From an uncultured Desulfovibrio sp. (GTDB lineage: Bacteria; Desulfobacterota; Desulfovibrionia; Desulfovibrionales; Desulfovibrionaceae): a stretch of 64,000 nt of DNA. A program made the translations under genes and the position numbers. Shown here piece by piece: positions 26,305 through 33,498 of the stretch. The notes beneath the pieces were generated by a model that saw only the letters and a list, made by a program, of their open reading frames with translations, was not told the DNA's origin and ran no database searches. Within the stretch, counting starts at the first letter, position 1. The number at the start of each line of letters is the position of its first letter. The stretch is taken from NCBI RefSeq assembly GCF_949282365.1, contig NZ_CASDOY010000001.1, positions 1 to 64,000 of the forward strand, in the 5' to 3' direction.

Positions 26305-27141
26305 CTATTTTTTGAGGCGGGGGTCAAGGATGTCGCGCAGGCTTTCCCCCAGCAGATTATAGCCCAGCACCGTGATCAGGATGGCGACCCCGGGATAAAA
26401 AGACAGCCAGGGAGCGTCTTCCAGCACGGTCTTGCCTTCCATGAGCATATTGCCCCAACTGGGCACAGGCGGCTGGACGCCGAGCCCGAGGAAGCTGAGT
26501 CCAGACTCCACCAGGATGGCGCCGGCGACCCCCAGCGTGGCCGAGATGAGCACAGGGGCCAGGGTATTGGGCAGGATGTGTCGCAGCAGGATCCGGCTGG
26601 TGGAACAGCCGGACAGACGCGCCGCGGAGATGAAGTCCCGCTGCCGCAAGCTCAGGGTCTCGGCCCGTACCAGTCTGGCAACGCCCATCCATGAGGTCAG
26701 GCCGATGACGATCATGATATTGGTAAGACTTGGTTCCAGAAAAGCAATGACGGAAAGTATCAGGAAAAAAGACGGAAAACAGAGCATAATGTCCACACCG
26801 CGCATGATGCCTTCATCGACCAGGCCGCCGAAATAGCCGCTGGCCAGCCCCAGTCCCGTACCGATACTGACGGAAATGCCCACAGCCACGAAACCGACCC
26901 AAAGCGAGATCTGGCCACCGTAAAGCAGGCGGGAAAAGACATCGCGCCCCAAGCGGTCCGTCCCCAGCCAGAAGGACGGGGAGGGCGGCTCCAGGATATG
27001 ATCCAGATGCAGGGCCGTCGGATCATAGGGGGCGAGCAGGGGAGCGCAGAGGGCTGCCAGCGACATGGTCAGGACGATGCCCAGCCCCAGGCAGAGCATG
27101 AGATTCCGTCCCAGGAAACGACGCAGCAGGGAACCGCACAT
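26305..27141 (-). CDS. dppC: Dipeptide/oligopeptide-type ABC transporter permease (DppC family)
   Basis: 278 residues with six helices. The DppC hallmarks are the N-terminal SFWLGTDRLGRDVFSRLLYG and the EAA loop LRQRDFISAARLSGCSTSRI. The end ESLRDILDPRLKK is also typical. It pairs with the DppB-type protein whose stop lies two bases upstream of this ATG; GGGAGG precedes the start. No binding protein or ATPase genes are nearby, so the substrate (peptide, nickel or other) and partners are unknown. Confidence 0.92.
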   Translation of the reverse strand: MCGSLLRRFLGRNLMLCLGLGIVLTMSLAALCAPLLAPYDPTALHLDHILEPPSPSFWLGTDRLGRDVFSRLLYGGQISLWVGFVAVGISVSIGTGLGLASGYFGGLVDEGIMRGVDIMLCFPSFFLILSVIAFLEPSLTNIMIVIGLTSWMGVARLVRAETLSLRQRDFISAARLSGCSTSRILLRHILPNTLAPVLISATLGVAGAILVESGLSFLGLGVQPPVPSWGNMLMEGKTVLEDAPWLSFYPGVAILITVLGYNLLGESLRDILDPRLKK

Positions 27142-27142
27142 A

Positions 27143-28174
27143 TCAATGTGCCTCCCGGCTGCTGCGGATACGCGGGTCGGCCAGACCGTAACAGACATCG
27201 GCCAGCAGGTTGCCCAGCAGGGTCAATACGGCTCCCAGCACCAGATTGCCCATGATCATGGTATAGTCGCGGGCCATGACCGCTGCATAAAACAACTGTC
27301 CCAGTCCTGGCAGGGCAAAGATGGATTCGATGATGACACTGCCCCCGATAAGTCCCGGCACGGAAAGCCCCAGAAGGGTGATGACCGGCAGCAGGGCATT
27401 ACGCAAGGCATGCCGCCAGATGACGGTGCGAGGGGGCAGGCCCTTGGCCTGGGCCGTCAGCATATAATCCTGGCGCAGTACCTCAAGCATGCAGGCCCGC
27501 ATATAGCGCGACATGCCTGCCAGGCTGCCGATGGTGTACACAAGGATGGGAAGCGCCAGGTGGCACGCCAGATCCAGCACTTTGTCCACAGGGCCGAGGC
27601 TGTCGAAATTCATGGATGTCAGCCCTGAGATAGGCAACCATTGCAGGTGGATACCGAAAAAAAGCATCAAGAGTAGGGCCAGCCAGAACGAAGGCATGGC
27701 AAAGCCGAGGTAGACAAAGACCGTCACCCCGCGATCCAGCAGGGAATTCTGGCGGCATGCCGAAAGGATACCGATGGGGATGGCGATGATGAGCGTCAGC
27801 AACAGGGAGATGACGTTCATGCCCACGGTCAGGGGCAGGCGCTCCATGATCTTGTCCAGCACGGGCCTGCCATCGGCGGACATGGACAGGCCGAAGTCCA
27901 GCCGGACAAGCCGGGAAAGCCAGTCGAGATACTGGAGATGCAGGGGCTTGTCCAGGCCGTACAGCGCTTCCAGCCGCTGGCGGGCGGCCTCCCCGGCCAG
28001 AGGATTGAGGGTCGTCTCCATGTCGGTAGGGGAGCCGGGGGCCAGATGGATGACCCAGAAACTGATGAGGGTTATCCCCCACAGCACCAGCAGCATCCAC
28101 AGCAGCTTGCGCAGGACGCGCACGGCCAGCTGCAGCAGGGCTGCATTGCGGGATGAAGATGCCTCTACCTGCAC
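27143..28174 (-). CDS. dppB: Dipeptide/oligopeptide-type ABC transporter permease (DppB family)
   Basis: 343 residues, six helices. It shows the DppB N-terminal pattern LLVLWGITLISFWVIHLAPG with PxD, followed by LYGLDKPLHLQYLDWL and FGLSMS, and the EAA loop LRQDYMLTAQAKGLPPRTV. It forms the membrane pore with the DppC-type subunit. GTG start with GGAGG six bases upstream. It begins 15 bases after the RdgC partner gene, in the same direction. Confidence 0.92.
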   Translation of the reverse strand: MQVEASSSRNAALLQLAVRVLRKLLWMLLVLWGITLISFWVIHLAPGSPTDMETTLNPLAGEAARQRLEALYGLDKPLHLQYLDWLSRLVRLDFGLSMSADGRPVLDKIMERLPLTVGMNVISLLLTLIIAIPIGILSACRQNSLLDRGVTVFVYLGFAMPSFWLALLLMLFFGIHLQWLPISGLTSMNFDSLGPVDKVLDLACHLALPILVYTIGSLAGMSRYMRACMLEVLRQDYMLTAQAKGLPPRTVIWRHALRNALLPVITLLGLSVPGLIGGSVIIESIFALPGLGQLFYAAVMARDYTMIMGNLVLGAVLTLLGNLLADVCYGLADPRIRSSREAH

Positions 28175-28189
28175 GAATATCCTCCGTTA

Positions 28190-28717
28190 TTATTCCGTCC
28201 GGGTCATCCACTGCCGCATGTCGTTCACTTCCTGCTGCCACTGCGGGGAAAGCCGCAGGCCGAGAAAACGGGCGTACAGACTGTCCAGCAAGCCCAGACA
28301 GACTTCCATCAGGTAAATCTTCTCCAGCAGCATGGCGTCAGGATCGTCGTCATCTTCCGTCTTTTCCACCTTGGGGGTTTTCAGGCTGCCCAGGGTGAAA
28401 TCCTCGGCCTTGAGGGTGAACTGGAAGGCCAGCTCTTCTTTTTCAAGCCGGATCAAAGCGCGTGTGACCTTTTTCCCGGTCCCCAAACCAAAACGGGCTT
28501 CCCGAAGAGGGGAGAGCGTCCCCATGACGGATGCCGTTTCTTTGGCATCGCCTTCGCCACCCTGGACGACGATGCGCTGCTCCATGGAGACGGAGAAGGG
28601 CTGCCCCTCCTTGTCCACAAAGGCGCCGGGAGCTACGTCGCTTTGGAACCACAGCCAGGTGAGGAATTCCTGGCCGAGGATGTTGTCGGTAGAATCAAGA
28701 CAGGGCGTTTCACTCAT
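28190..28717 (-). CDS. Conserved unknown protein, partner of the RdgC-like gene
   Basis: 175 residues, acidic (TEDDDDPDAMLLE near residue 125), mostly helical at the C-terminus. The motif GQEFLTWLWFQSDVAPGAF near the N-terminus recalls a segment seen in RdgC-type proteins, so this and the upstream gene may be the two halves of one function. GAGGT precedes the ATG. It starts 19 bases after the rdgC-like stop. I do not know an experimentally defined function. Confidence 0.6.
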   Translation of the reverse strand: MSETPCLDSTDNILGQEFLTWLWFQSDVAPGAFVDKEGQPFSVSMEQRIVVQGGEGDAKETASVMGTLSPLREARFGLGTGKKVTRALIRLEKEELAFQFTLKAEDFTLGSLKTPKVEKTEDDDDPDAMLLEKIYLMEVCLGLLDSLYARFLGLRLSPQWQQEVNDMRQWMTRTE

Positions 28718-28736
28718 GGGGACCTCGCAAAGTAAA

Positions 28737-29360
28737 TCAGGACAGAGTGGCGAACTGCGTCGCCTCGATGCGGTCGAGACGGCTCATGGCCGCTTCGTCG
28801 AGCATGGTTTCGGCCAGACTATAAGGGGTTATCTGCTCCAGATGCAGCTCGAACGAATTGAGGAAGGCCTCCATGAAGAGGTCGATCATCTTCCCCTGGG
28901 TCGACGCAAACCAGACCTCGTTGCGATCTGTCGCCCAGATGACATTGAACTCCGCAGGGACAGGCAGAAAGCGCTGACGCAGATGGAGCAGGACCTGCTC
29001 CTTGAGTTCTTTTTTGCGCTCCCGGGAAATGAATTTTTTTCCTTGCTCCTGCATTTTTCCCTTTTCCGCTTTCAGAGCCAGCGTCAGATGCTTTTTGATG
29101 ACGGCCGCGGGGATACGCCGGGTATCCAGCCGCAAGGAAAAGAGCAGGTAGGCCCCTTTATGAGGCGGCGCCGTCTTCCATTCCGAATCCAGCATGTCTT
29201 CAAAACATACCCAGCCGTGGGCCTGCATCTCGGGCAGCTCGTCAATATCCCTGAAGGCAAACTGACGAAGCCGGTCAGGGATCTGCGTCCAGAGTTCCGA
29301 GGGGATGGGATCGATGATCCGAAAGCGGGTAAAGCTGCACGAGGCACTACAAAAACCCAT
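28737..29360 (-). CDS. rdgC: RdgC-like recombination-associated protein (short form)
   Basis: 207 residues, shorter than the about 300 of enterobacterial RdgC. Matching features are the N-terminal beta-strand FTRFRIIDPIPSE, FAFRDIDELPEMQAHGWVCF, YLLFSLRLDTRRIPAAVIKK and the basic helix region around GKKFISRERKKELKEQV. RdgC forms a ring around duplex DNA and restrains RecA. AAGGAG precedes the ATG by five bases. It heads an operon that also holds recN and lies next to the dif/prophage junction. The missing C-terminal part may be supplied by the next gene. Confidence 0.75.
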   Translation of the reverse strand: MGFCSASCSFTRFRIIDPIPSELWTQIPDRLRQFAFRDIDELPEMQAHGWVCFEDMLDSEWKTAPPHKGAYLLFSLRLDTRRIPAAVIKKHLTLALKAEKGKMQEQGKKFISRERKKELKEQVLLHLRQRFLPVPAEFNVIWATDRNEVWFASTQGKMIDLFMEAFLNSFELHLEQITPYSLAETMLDEAAMSRLDRIEATQFATLS

Positions 29361-29882
29361 ACTGGCTCCTTTGCGTGGTATGCGCCCTCAGAGGCGTGTC
29401 ACTCTTGTACGCAGTGCGGCAGAATCTTGCAAGTCCGAAGCCGGAATTTCCTGCCCGGCACCTCCATGTAACATTATATAATATACGCGCTGCCGGTACC
29501 CTTGGCAGCGCGGTCAAGGAAAGAGCGAAACAGGGCTGCGGAGCCGGCGTGTGCTGTCATCGGGAATGCGCGCCGTGAAAGGCTGCCGGCAGTGCTGGCA
29601 GACGCAGACTGTTGATAATTCCTTAAAGAATAACTTTAGCTTTATTCCCAGACAGACGCTGGCTTGACTGGATCGGTGATGCTTCAAGAAGAACTTTAGC
29701 GATTGCCGGACAGAATCAATCGGCAACGCACCATAGGCGATAACACGGCCGACAGTCCACAAGCCCCAAATGTGGTGGGATGCTGCCAGGCGGCATTCCC
29801 GCAGAGACCTGCCAAGGGGCGGTCCTTTTGGTATGGCTGGCGGCAATTAGCTGTTTCTCATTGGGAATATTGATTATTTTAC
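29361..29882. other. Intergenic region left of the prophage
   Basis: 522 bases between the rdgC-like start and the left attachment site. It contains the rdgC promoter region (an AT-rich patch near 29460-29490) and a spaced direct repeat (29626-29714). A 110-codon leftward frame (29514-29846) crosses the repeats; I do not support it as a gene. Confidence 0.45.
29626..29714. repeat. Two imperfect direct repeats of about 30 bp, 60 bp apart
   Basis: AAGAATAACTTTAGC (29626-29640) and AAGAAGAACTTTAGC (29686-29700) match at 14 of 15 bases. Each is followed by a similar block, ATTCCCAGACAGA and ATTGCCGGACAGA. They lie 170-260 bases from the XerC arm on the host side. Confidence 0.6.
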
Positions 29883-29911
29883 TTGTCCCATAATGTCCAG
29901 TTATGTCACCT
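29883..29911. repeat. Left prophage junction (attL), dif-like site with defective XerD side
   Basis: The XerC-type arm TTGTCCCATAA (29883-29893) belongs to the host. It is followed by phage-side TGTCCAG and TTATGTCACCT, so the centre is seven rather than six bases and the XerD arm matches only over TTATGT. The 12-bp repeat TGTCCCATAATG (29884-29895) recurs at 34620-34631. This is the pattern left by Xer-dependent integration of a phage with an imperfect attachment site. Confidence 0.8.
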
Positions 29912-29930
29912 AAAAAAATTCAAATGGCAC

Positions 29931-29955
29931 AAAAAAAGCCCCTCCGAAGAGGGGC
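29931..29955 (-). terminator. Prophage transcription terminator after VP2
   Basis: On the minus strand GCCCCTC, TTCG loop, GAGGGGC and seven T, six bases beyond the VP2 stop. It closes the single leftward phage transcript before the attachment site. Confidence 0.9.
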
Positions 29956-29961
29956 AAGGGG

Positions 29962-30906
29962 TTACTTGACACCTTGGAATCTACGCAATTTGTCAGGCAA
30001 CCAAGAAGGACGGTTGCGAAGAATGTCACCTACCTTGACAGGATACCATTCACCAAGGACACCATCCCAAAACCAAAAATAATTGCCGCGACCACCGTCA
30101 GGCAAGAAGGCTCTAGGTGGCGCATTGTCCTGATTATTTGCCATATTAGCAAGGCCGTTACGCATATCATAACGAAAACTTCCAACAATGTCATCCTCCA
30201 AAGCATTCTGGGCAGCTTCCGAACGGACAGGTTGATAACCACCAGTAGAGGTGCGTAACCAACGCTTATCAGGATGTGAGCCAGCCTCAGCAGTACGGGT
30301 TTGAGGGTCATTGACAACAATCTCAGCGGGCTTTGTTTCGATGCCCGCAGGGGATGTAGCGTCACCCTGTCCAGCTATTACACTACCATCACGTCTAAGG
30401 GAAGGCATAGCCGGCACCTGTTGCTGTGTCCTGACAGCCTGCTCAGAGGCCTTAGCCTGTCTCAGCGCCATATCCTGCTGGATGGATGCTGTCTGGGCGC
30501 GGATCAAATCATTCTCGGCCTTTTGATTTTCGGCCTTAAGCCGAAAAGCAGCATCCTGCTTCGCCTGCTGCTCTACACGCTCCTGTTGAGTACGCTTAGC
30601 GTCAACGGCTCTACCAATGTTCTGTCCCATATCAGAAAGGAAAGACCAGTCAGGACTATCTCCAAGGGCCGTAGCAGGGGTATACTGAGCCGTAGAGGCT
30701 CCGAGAGCAGCCAAGGGGTGGAGACCAGCAGCCTTAGCGTCCGCGACCTTCCAGCGTATGCCATTCTGGGCGAATTCCTTTTGATGCTCATAGTTCAACT
30801 GGTTCAGACGCTCAGCGCTAGCAGCGCTCTGACCACCAGAAATAATACCAGCCACACCACCGGCAATACCACCGATAGCACCACCAATAGCAGAACCCCA
30901 TCCCAT
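29962..30906 (-). CDS. Microvirus DNA pilot/minor spike protein VP2
   Basis: 314 residues. The N-terminus MGWGSAIGGAIGGIAGGVAG is a Gly/Ala-rich amphipathic or membrane segment typical of pilot proteins. It is followed by the hallmark AQNGIRWKVADAKAAGLHPL plus AALGAS (about 45-70), then a long Gln/Ala/Lys-rich coiled coil (about 95-160). VP2 guides the circular genome through the host envelope, homologous to protein H of phiX174. I start at the ATG at 30906 because GAGGA lies seven bases upstream; a GTG six codons earlier overlaps the preceding ORF and is less likely. Confidence 0.93.
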   Translation of the reverse strand: MGWGSAIGGAIGGIAGGVAGIISGGQSAASAERLNQLNYEHQKEFAQNGIRWKVADAKAAGLHPLAALGASTAQYTPATALGDSPDWSFLSDMGQNIGRAVDAKRTQQERVEQQAKQDAAFRLKAENQKAENDLIRAQTASIQQDMALRQAKASEQAVRTQQQVPAMPSLRRDGSVIAGQGDATSPAGIETKPAEIVVNDPQTRTAEAGSHPDKRWLRTSTGGYQPVRSEAAQNALEDDIVGSFRYDMRNGLANMANNQDNAPPRAFLPDGGRGNYFWFWDGVLGEWYPVKVGDILRNRPSWLPDKLRRFQGVK

Positions 30907-30916
30907 ACCGTCTTCC

Positions 30917-31207
30917 TCACTCACCGGACGCCTCTACATTGGATAAAAGACTTAGCTGTCCATCTTGCGCGTCTCGGTTTCTTCGCCCCTCTTCCTCGGC
31001 CAAGCGCCTGCAGGGCGAAGAGAACGCGCCTACGAGCTTGGCGGCGAACGCAAACGACAGTTTTCTTGGGTACATGAAATGAAAGTCGCAAGCGTGCTGG
31101 CAGTTCCGGCATTCGAGGCCGTACAGGTACATATCCGTATCCGGCATGCGTTCCATCGTCACGCTTATATCCTTGCGGTTGAACTTTCCGTGTTCGGGCA
31201 GGTGCAT
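30917..31207 (-). CDS. Small microvirus protein, VP5-like candidate
   Basis: 96 residues, start ATG with GAGGA about ten bases upstream, ending just upstream of the VP2 start. It contains ERMPDTDMYLYGLECRNCQH, with a Cys pair, and a cluster of aromatic residues around HACDFHFMYP. In gokushoviruses a small non-structural protein (VP5) is thought to control replication or DNA accumulation; position and size fit, but similarity cannot be shown by eye. It overlaps almost wholly with another frame (30921-31412), and base composition suggests this one is the main coding frame in the overlap. Confidence 0.6.
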   Translation of the reverse strand: MHLPEHGKFNRKDISVTMERMPDTDMYLYGLECRNCQHACDFHFMYPRKLSFAFAAKLVGAFSSPCRRLAEEEGRRNRDAQDGQLSLLSNVEASGE

Positions 31208-31412
31208 ATCTCAAATCCTCGACTTCCCGCAGGATGGGCCTGCGGATCATATTATCTAATACAGAATCCAGAACGCCGCGCCTCCTCGGCGCGAGCGACC
31301 GCAGCAAATGGCGGTCGCGCATCTGGGGCTGAAAAGCTTCAGTCTCACGTCGAGGAGCAGGGGAAGTTTGAGACGCTGATCTCTTGTGTGCCTGACGACT
31401 TTTCTTTGCCAT
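30921..31412 (-). CDS. Basic microvirus ORF overlapping the VP5-like gene
   Basis: 163 codons with CGGAG nine bases before the ATG. The N-terminal part, MAKKSRQAHKRSASQTSPAP onward to about residue 70 (LREVEDLRY), is basic and could bind DNA. The part after about residue 70 runs in another frame through the VP5-like gene and is extremely Arg-rich (VRRQARRRVLFALQ), as expected for a shadow frame. No stop separates the two parts. Either a true overlapping gene, as known in Microviridae, or a real short N-terminal gene with an accidental read-on. Confidence 0.5.
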   Translation of the reverse strand: MAKKSRQAHKRSASQTSPAPRRETEAFQPQMRDRHLLRSLAPRRRGVLDSVLDNMIRRPILREVEDLRYAPARTRKVQPQGYKRDDGTHAGYGYVPVRPRMPELPARLRLSFHVPKKTVVCVRRQARRRVLFALQALGRGRGAKKPRRARWTAKSFIQCRGVR

Positions 31413-31435
31413 GTCATTTTCTCCGAAAATAATTA

Positions 31436-31457
31436 ACCACCTGATTTCTCAGGTGGT
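31436..31457 (-). terminator. Intra-phage hairpin, possible attenuator
   Basis: ACCACCTGA (31436-31444) and TCAGGTGGT (31449-31457), perfect 9-bp arms with a TTTC spacer. On the transcribed minus strand it is followed by the T-rich TTAATTATTTT, so it could partly terminate phage mRNA after VP3. Confidence 0.55.
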
Positions 31458-31461
31458 GTCA

Positions 31462-31500
31462 CTCCGCACAGTCCATAACAAGTAGGAGGACTGTGCGGAG
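31462..31500. other. Strong hairpin, candidate origin of microvirus DNA replication
   Basis: CTCCGCACAGTCC (31462-31474) and GGACTGTGCGGAG (31488-31500) form a perfect 13-bp stem around a 13-base loop. On the viral-sense strand the loop reads TCCTACTTGTTAT. The ACTTG-TTAT part resembles the phiX174 nick region ACTTG-ATAT as I recall it. HUH endonucleases often nick in such loops. It is non-coding, between VP3 and the next ORF. Confidence 0.45.
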
Positions 31501-31508
31501 GCCCTCGG

Positions 31509-31919
31509 CTACGCCTCGGGAGCCGCCTGCGGCGGTTCCGAACCATCACCCGCAGACGTGGTCTGCTGGTTCGGTTCGGCGTATTTCTTCTTCAACGCTT
31601 CGTAATGCTCGCGCTCTTTCTGTTCAGCTTCCTGCCGAGCCTGCTCCAGAGCTTCTTCCATGGGCACCTTACCGGTAAGCTCATCTTCTTCATAAAGGGA
31701 ACGACTATCATCATAATAAGAATCAGGTTCGCCTTCAATCCGAAAATCATTGAAGTCCTCAACGGTTTCATGCTCACCGTCACGCTCGGCAGCGACCATA
31801 GCGTCTATAATCTGACGCCGCAGCCGAAGATGGATGGGCTCAGGGCGTTCAAACTTAAAGGGGACAGAGACAGGGGTCTGGTCAAGAACTTCTCGACCGT
31901 ATTCGTCAAGAGTTGCCAT
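31509..31919 (-). CDS. Microvirus internal scaffolding protein VP3
   Basis: 136 residues, acidic and Gln/Glu-rich. It has a long C-terminal helix (EEALEQARQEAEQKEREHYE) and ends in a Pro/Ala/Ser tail. The N-terminal MATLDEYGREVLDQTPVSVP followed by FKFERPEPIHLRLR resembles VP3 of gokushoviruses, which guides procapsid assembly and leaves the mature virion. AAGGAGG lies eight bases before the chosen ATG; a start ten codons earlier is possible but would overlap VP1 and lacks a site. It begins 13 bases after the VP1 stop. Confidence 0.85.
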   Translation of the reverse strand: MATLDEYGREVLDQTPVSVPFKFERPEPIHLRLRRQIIDAMVAAERDGEHETVEDFNDFRIEGEPDSYYDDSRSLYEEDELTGKVPMEEALEQARQEAEQKEREHYEALKKKYAEPNQQTTSAGDGSEPPQAAPEA

Positions 31920-31932
31920 ATATCGAACCTCC

Positions 31933-33498
31933 TTAAATGGGGTTGCCAAACTTGGACATAAGACGACGGGCCTGCAAGCTATGATTAATCATGCAGTACA
32001 ATTGGTCGTTTTCCTGAGCAGCAAAGATGCGCTCAGACGGGGTAGCAGAAATGAAGTCAGCATTAAGGACAGGCTCATTGCTGAAAGAGCGGGCCAAATG
32101 CCAATAGTCCAGAATGTCGCGAAACTCACCGCAAACATAGGATTCATGGCCTCGATATTCGTCATAGCGATTCTGGTAGCCGAAAACTTTCAAATCGCCA
32201 TCTTCACCATCAGAGGCGGCGCCATAGAGTTCCTTAGTATAGACCTCCTGCTGACCGATATGTTGGAGTTCAGTCTGAAAGAAATCCTCACGAACGCGGC
32301 GCAGCCACGAGCGGGGAATGCCCTGCATGTAGATTGCCTTAGGGCGCACCAACATGATGCTCAGGACAAATCCATGCTCTTCAAAAAACCGCCGATAACG
32401 ATTCGAGCGCATGGCGGCGATACCATGACCTCGTAACGTACCAACGGGGTCCGTCCCTTCAGCAGTCTGCAGTACTTCAGAGAACTGAATAGTTTGCTTT
32501 CCGCCTCCGAGATATTCCGGCCGTTGTAAACGTGCATCGGAAGCCTTGATTCCGAGATAACGTAGATACTCAACATATCGACTTCCGTACATTGCGCGAT
32601 GCTCCGCAAAGCGCTGCAGAGCAAAGGCTTCACGTAAGCTATTGATGTTGACACTGCCTAACTCCGGATTGCCAGACTGAAAGTTGATATTAGCTTGCAG
32701 CTTAGGATCATCCCAACTCAAGTTAATGAGCGAAGAAGAAGAAGAACCAGGAGAACCTATAACAGTTGTCTGCACGCTACCACCGATACTACCAATACTG
32801 GTACCACTAGTAAAATAAGGAACTTTCAGAGGAGAGCTGATAGACTGACCACCCGAAGAGGCCTTAAACGTAGGCGCACCATTGGGAGTAATAGTAGCGG
32901 TAACCGACGGTTCACCGGCAGCCGTCAGATTAACCGGCACAGACACGTCCGGACCCTTCTGTGGCCACGGGCGGGCCGTAGTGAAGTAGTCGCGCTCCCA
33001 ATCGCACCGGAGAAGATCAGTAGCGGTAGTAGTGTCGGGGCCAGATTCCAAAGACAGAGCTTTTTCCGTCTCAAGATCTTGGTCTCGGTACCATTCGTTA
33101 TAGACCAGGTTGTAGGCACGGAAGGGGAGAGCGCTTACCTCAATTCCATCAATGCCTGGAGGCAGCCCAAGATGGTCAGCGAGAGAGCCAACAGTAAAGC
33201 CACCAGACGGAGCCGTAATTGTCGGAAACTCCGAGACATCCGTATTAGTAGGACCACCAGTGATAAAATCCTCGAAATCATCCCAAAGCAACCTCGTCGG
33301 GATAAACCAGTGATGAATGCGCACCGTCACAGGATGCATAACAGGGGCGAGCATCGGGGCCAAACGCATGAAGACCGAAGTAGCATGGCGGAAACTGTCA
33401 CCAGGAAGAACTTCCACAAGTCCAACCGGAAGGACGTAACCCATCTTGCACGTCTTTAAAACGTAGTGCGAGAGCGAGAACTTAGATCTTTTTCTCAT
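31933..33498 (-). CDS. Microvirus major capsid protein VP1
   Basis: 521 residues, matching the usual 500-560. The start region KMGYVLPVGLVEVLPGDSF with FRHATSVFMRLAP and MHPVTVRIHHWFIPTRLLW is the conserved jelly-roll beginning of the Capsid_F family. LPFRAYNLVYNEWYRDQDLE and VEYLRYLGIKASDARLQRPE are further signatures. A Ser/Gly/Thr-rich insertion at about 190-280 should be the surface-exposed variable loop that forms the threefold protrusions in gokushoviruses and contacts the host. Its ATG overlaps the VP4 stop by four bases (ATGA), so translation is coupled. Confidence 0.96.
   Translation of the reverse strand: MRKRSKFSLSHYVLKTCKMGYVLPVGLVEVLPGDSFRHATSVFMRLAPMLAPVMHPVTVRIHHWFIPTRLLWDDFEDFITGGPTNTDVSEFPTITAPSGGFTVGSLADHLGLPPGIDGIEVSALPFRAYNLVYNEWYRDQDLETEKALSLESGPDTTTATDLLRCDWERDYFTTARPWPQKGPDVSVPVNLTAAGEPSVTATITPNGAPTFKASSGGQSISSPLKVPYFTSGTSIGSIGGSVQTTVIGSPGSSSSSLINLSWDDPKLQANINFQSGNPELGSVNINSLREAFALQRFAEHRAMYGSRYVEYLRYLGIKASDARLQRPEYLGGGKQTIQFSEVLQTAEGTDPVGTLRGHGIAAMRSNRYRRFFEEHGFVLSIMLVRPKAIYMQGIPRSWLRRVREDFFQTELQHIGQQEVYTKELYGAASDGEDGDLKVFGYQNRYDEYRGHESYVCGEFRDILDYWHLARSFSNEPVLNADFISATPSERIFAAQENDQLYCMINHSLQARRLMSKFGNPI

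Noticed and set aside
29514..29846. 110-codon leftward frame between rdgC and the prophage
   Set aside because: No ribosome site, odd composition and it runs through direct repeats; likely chance.
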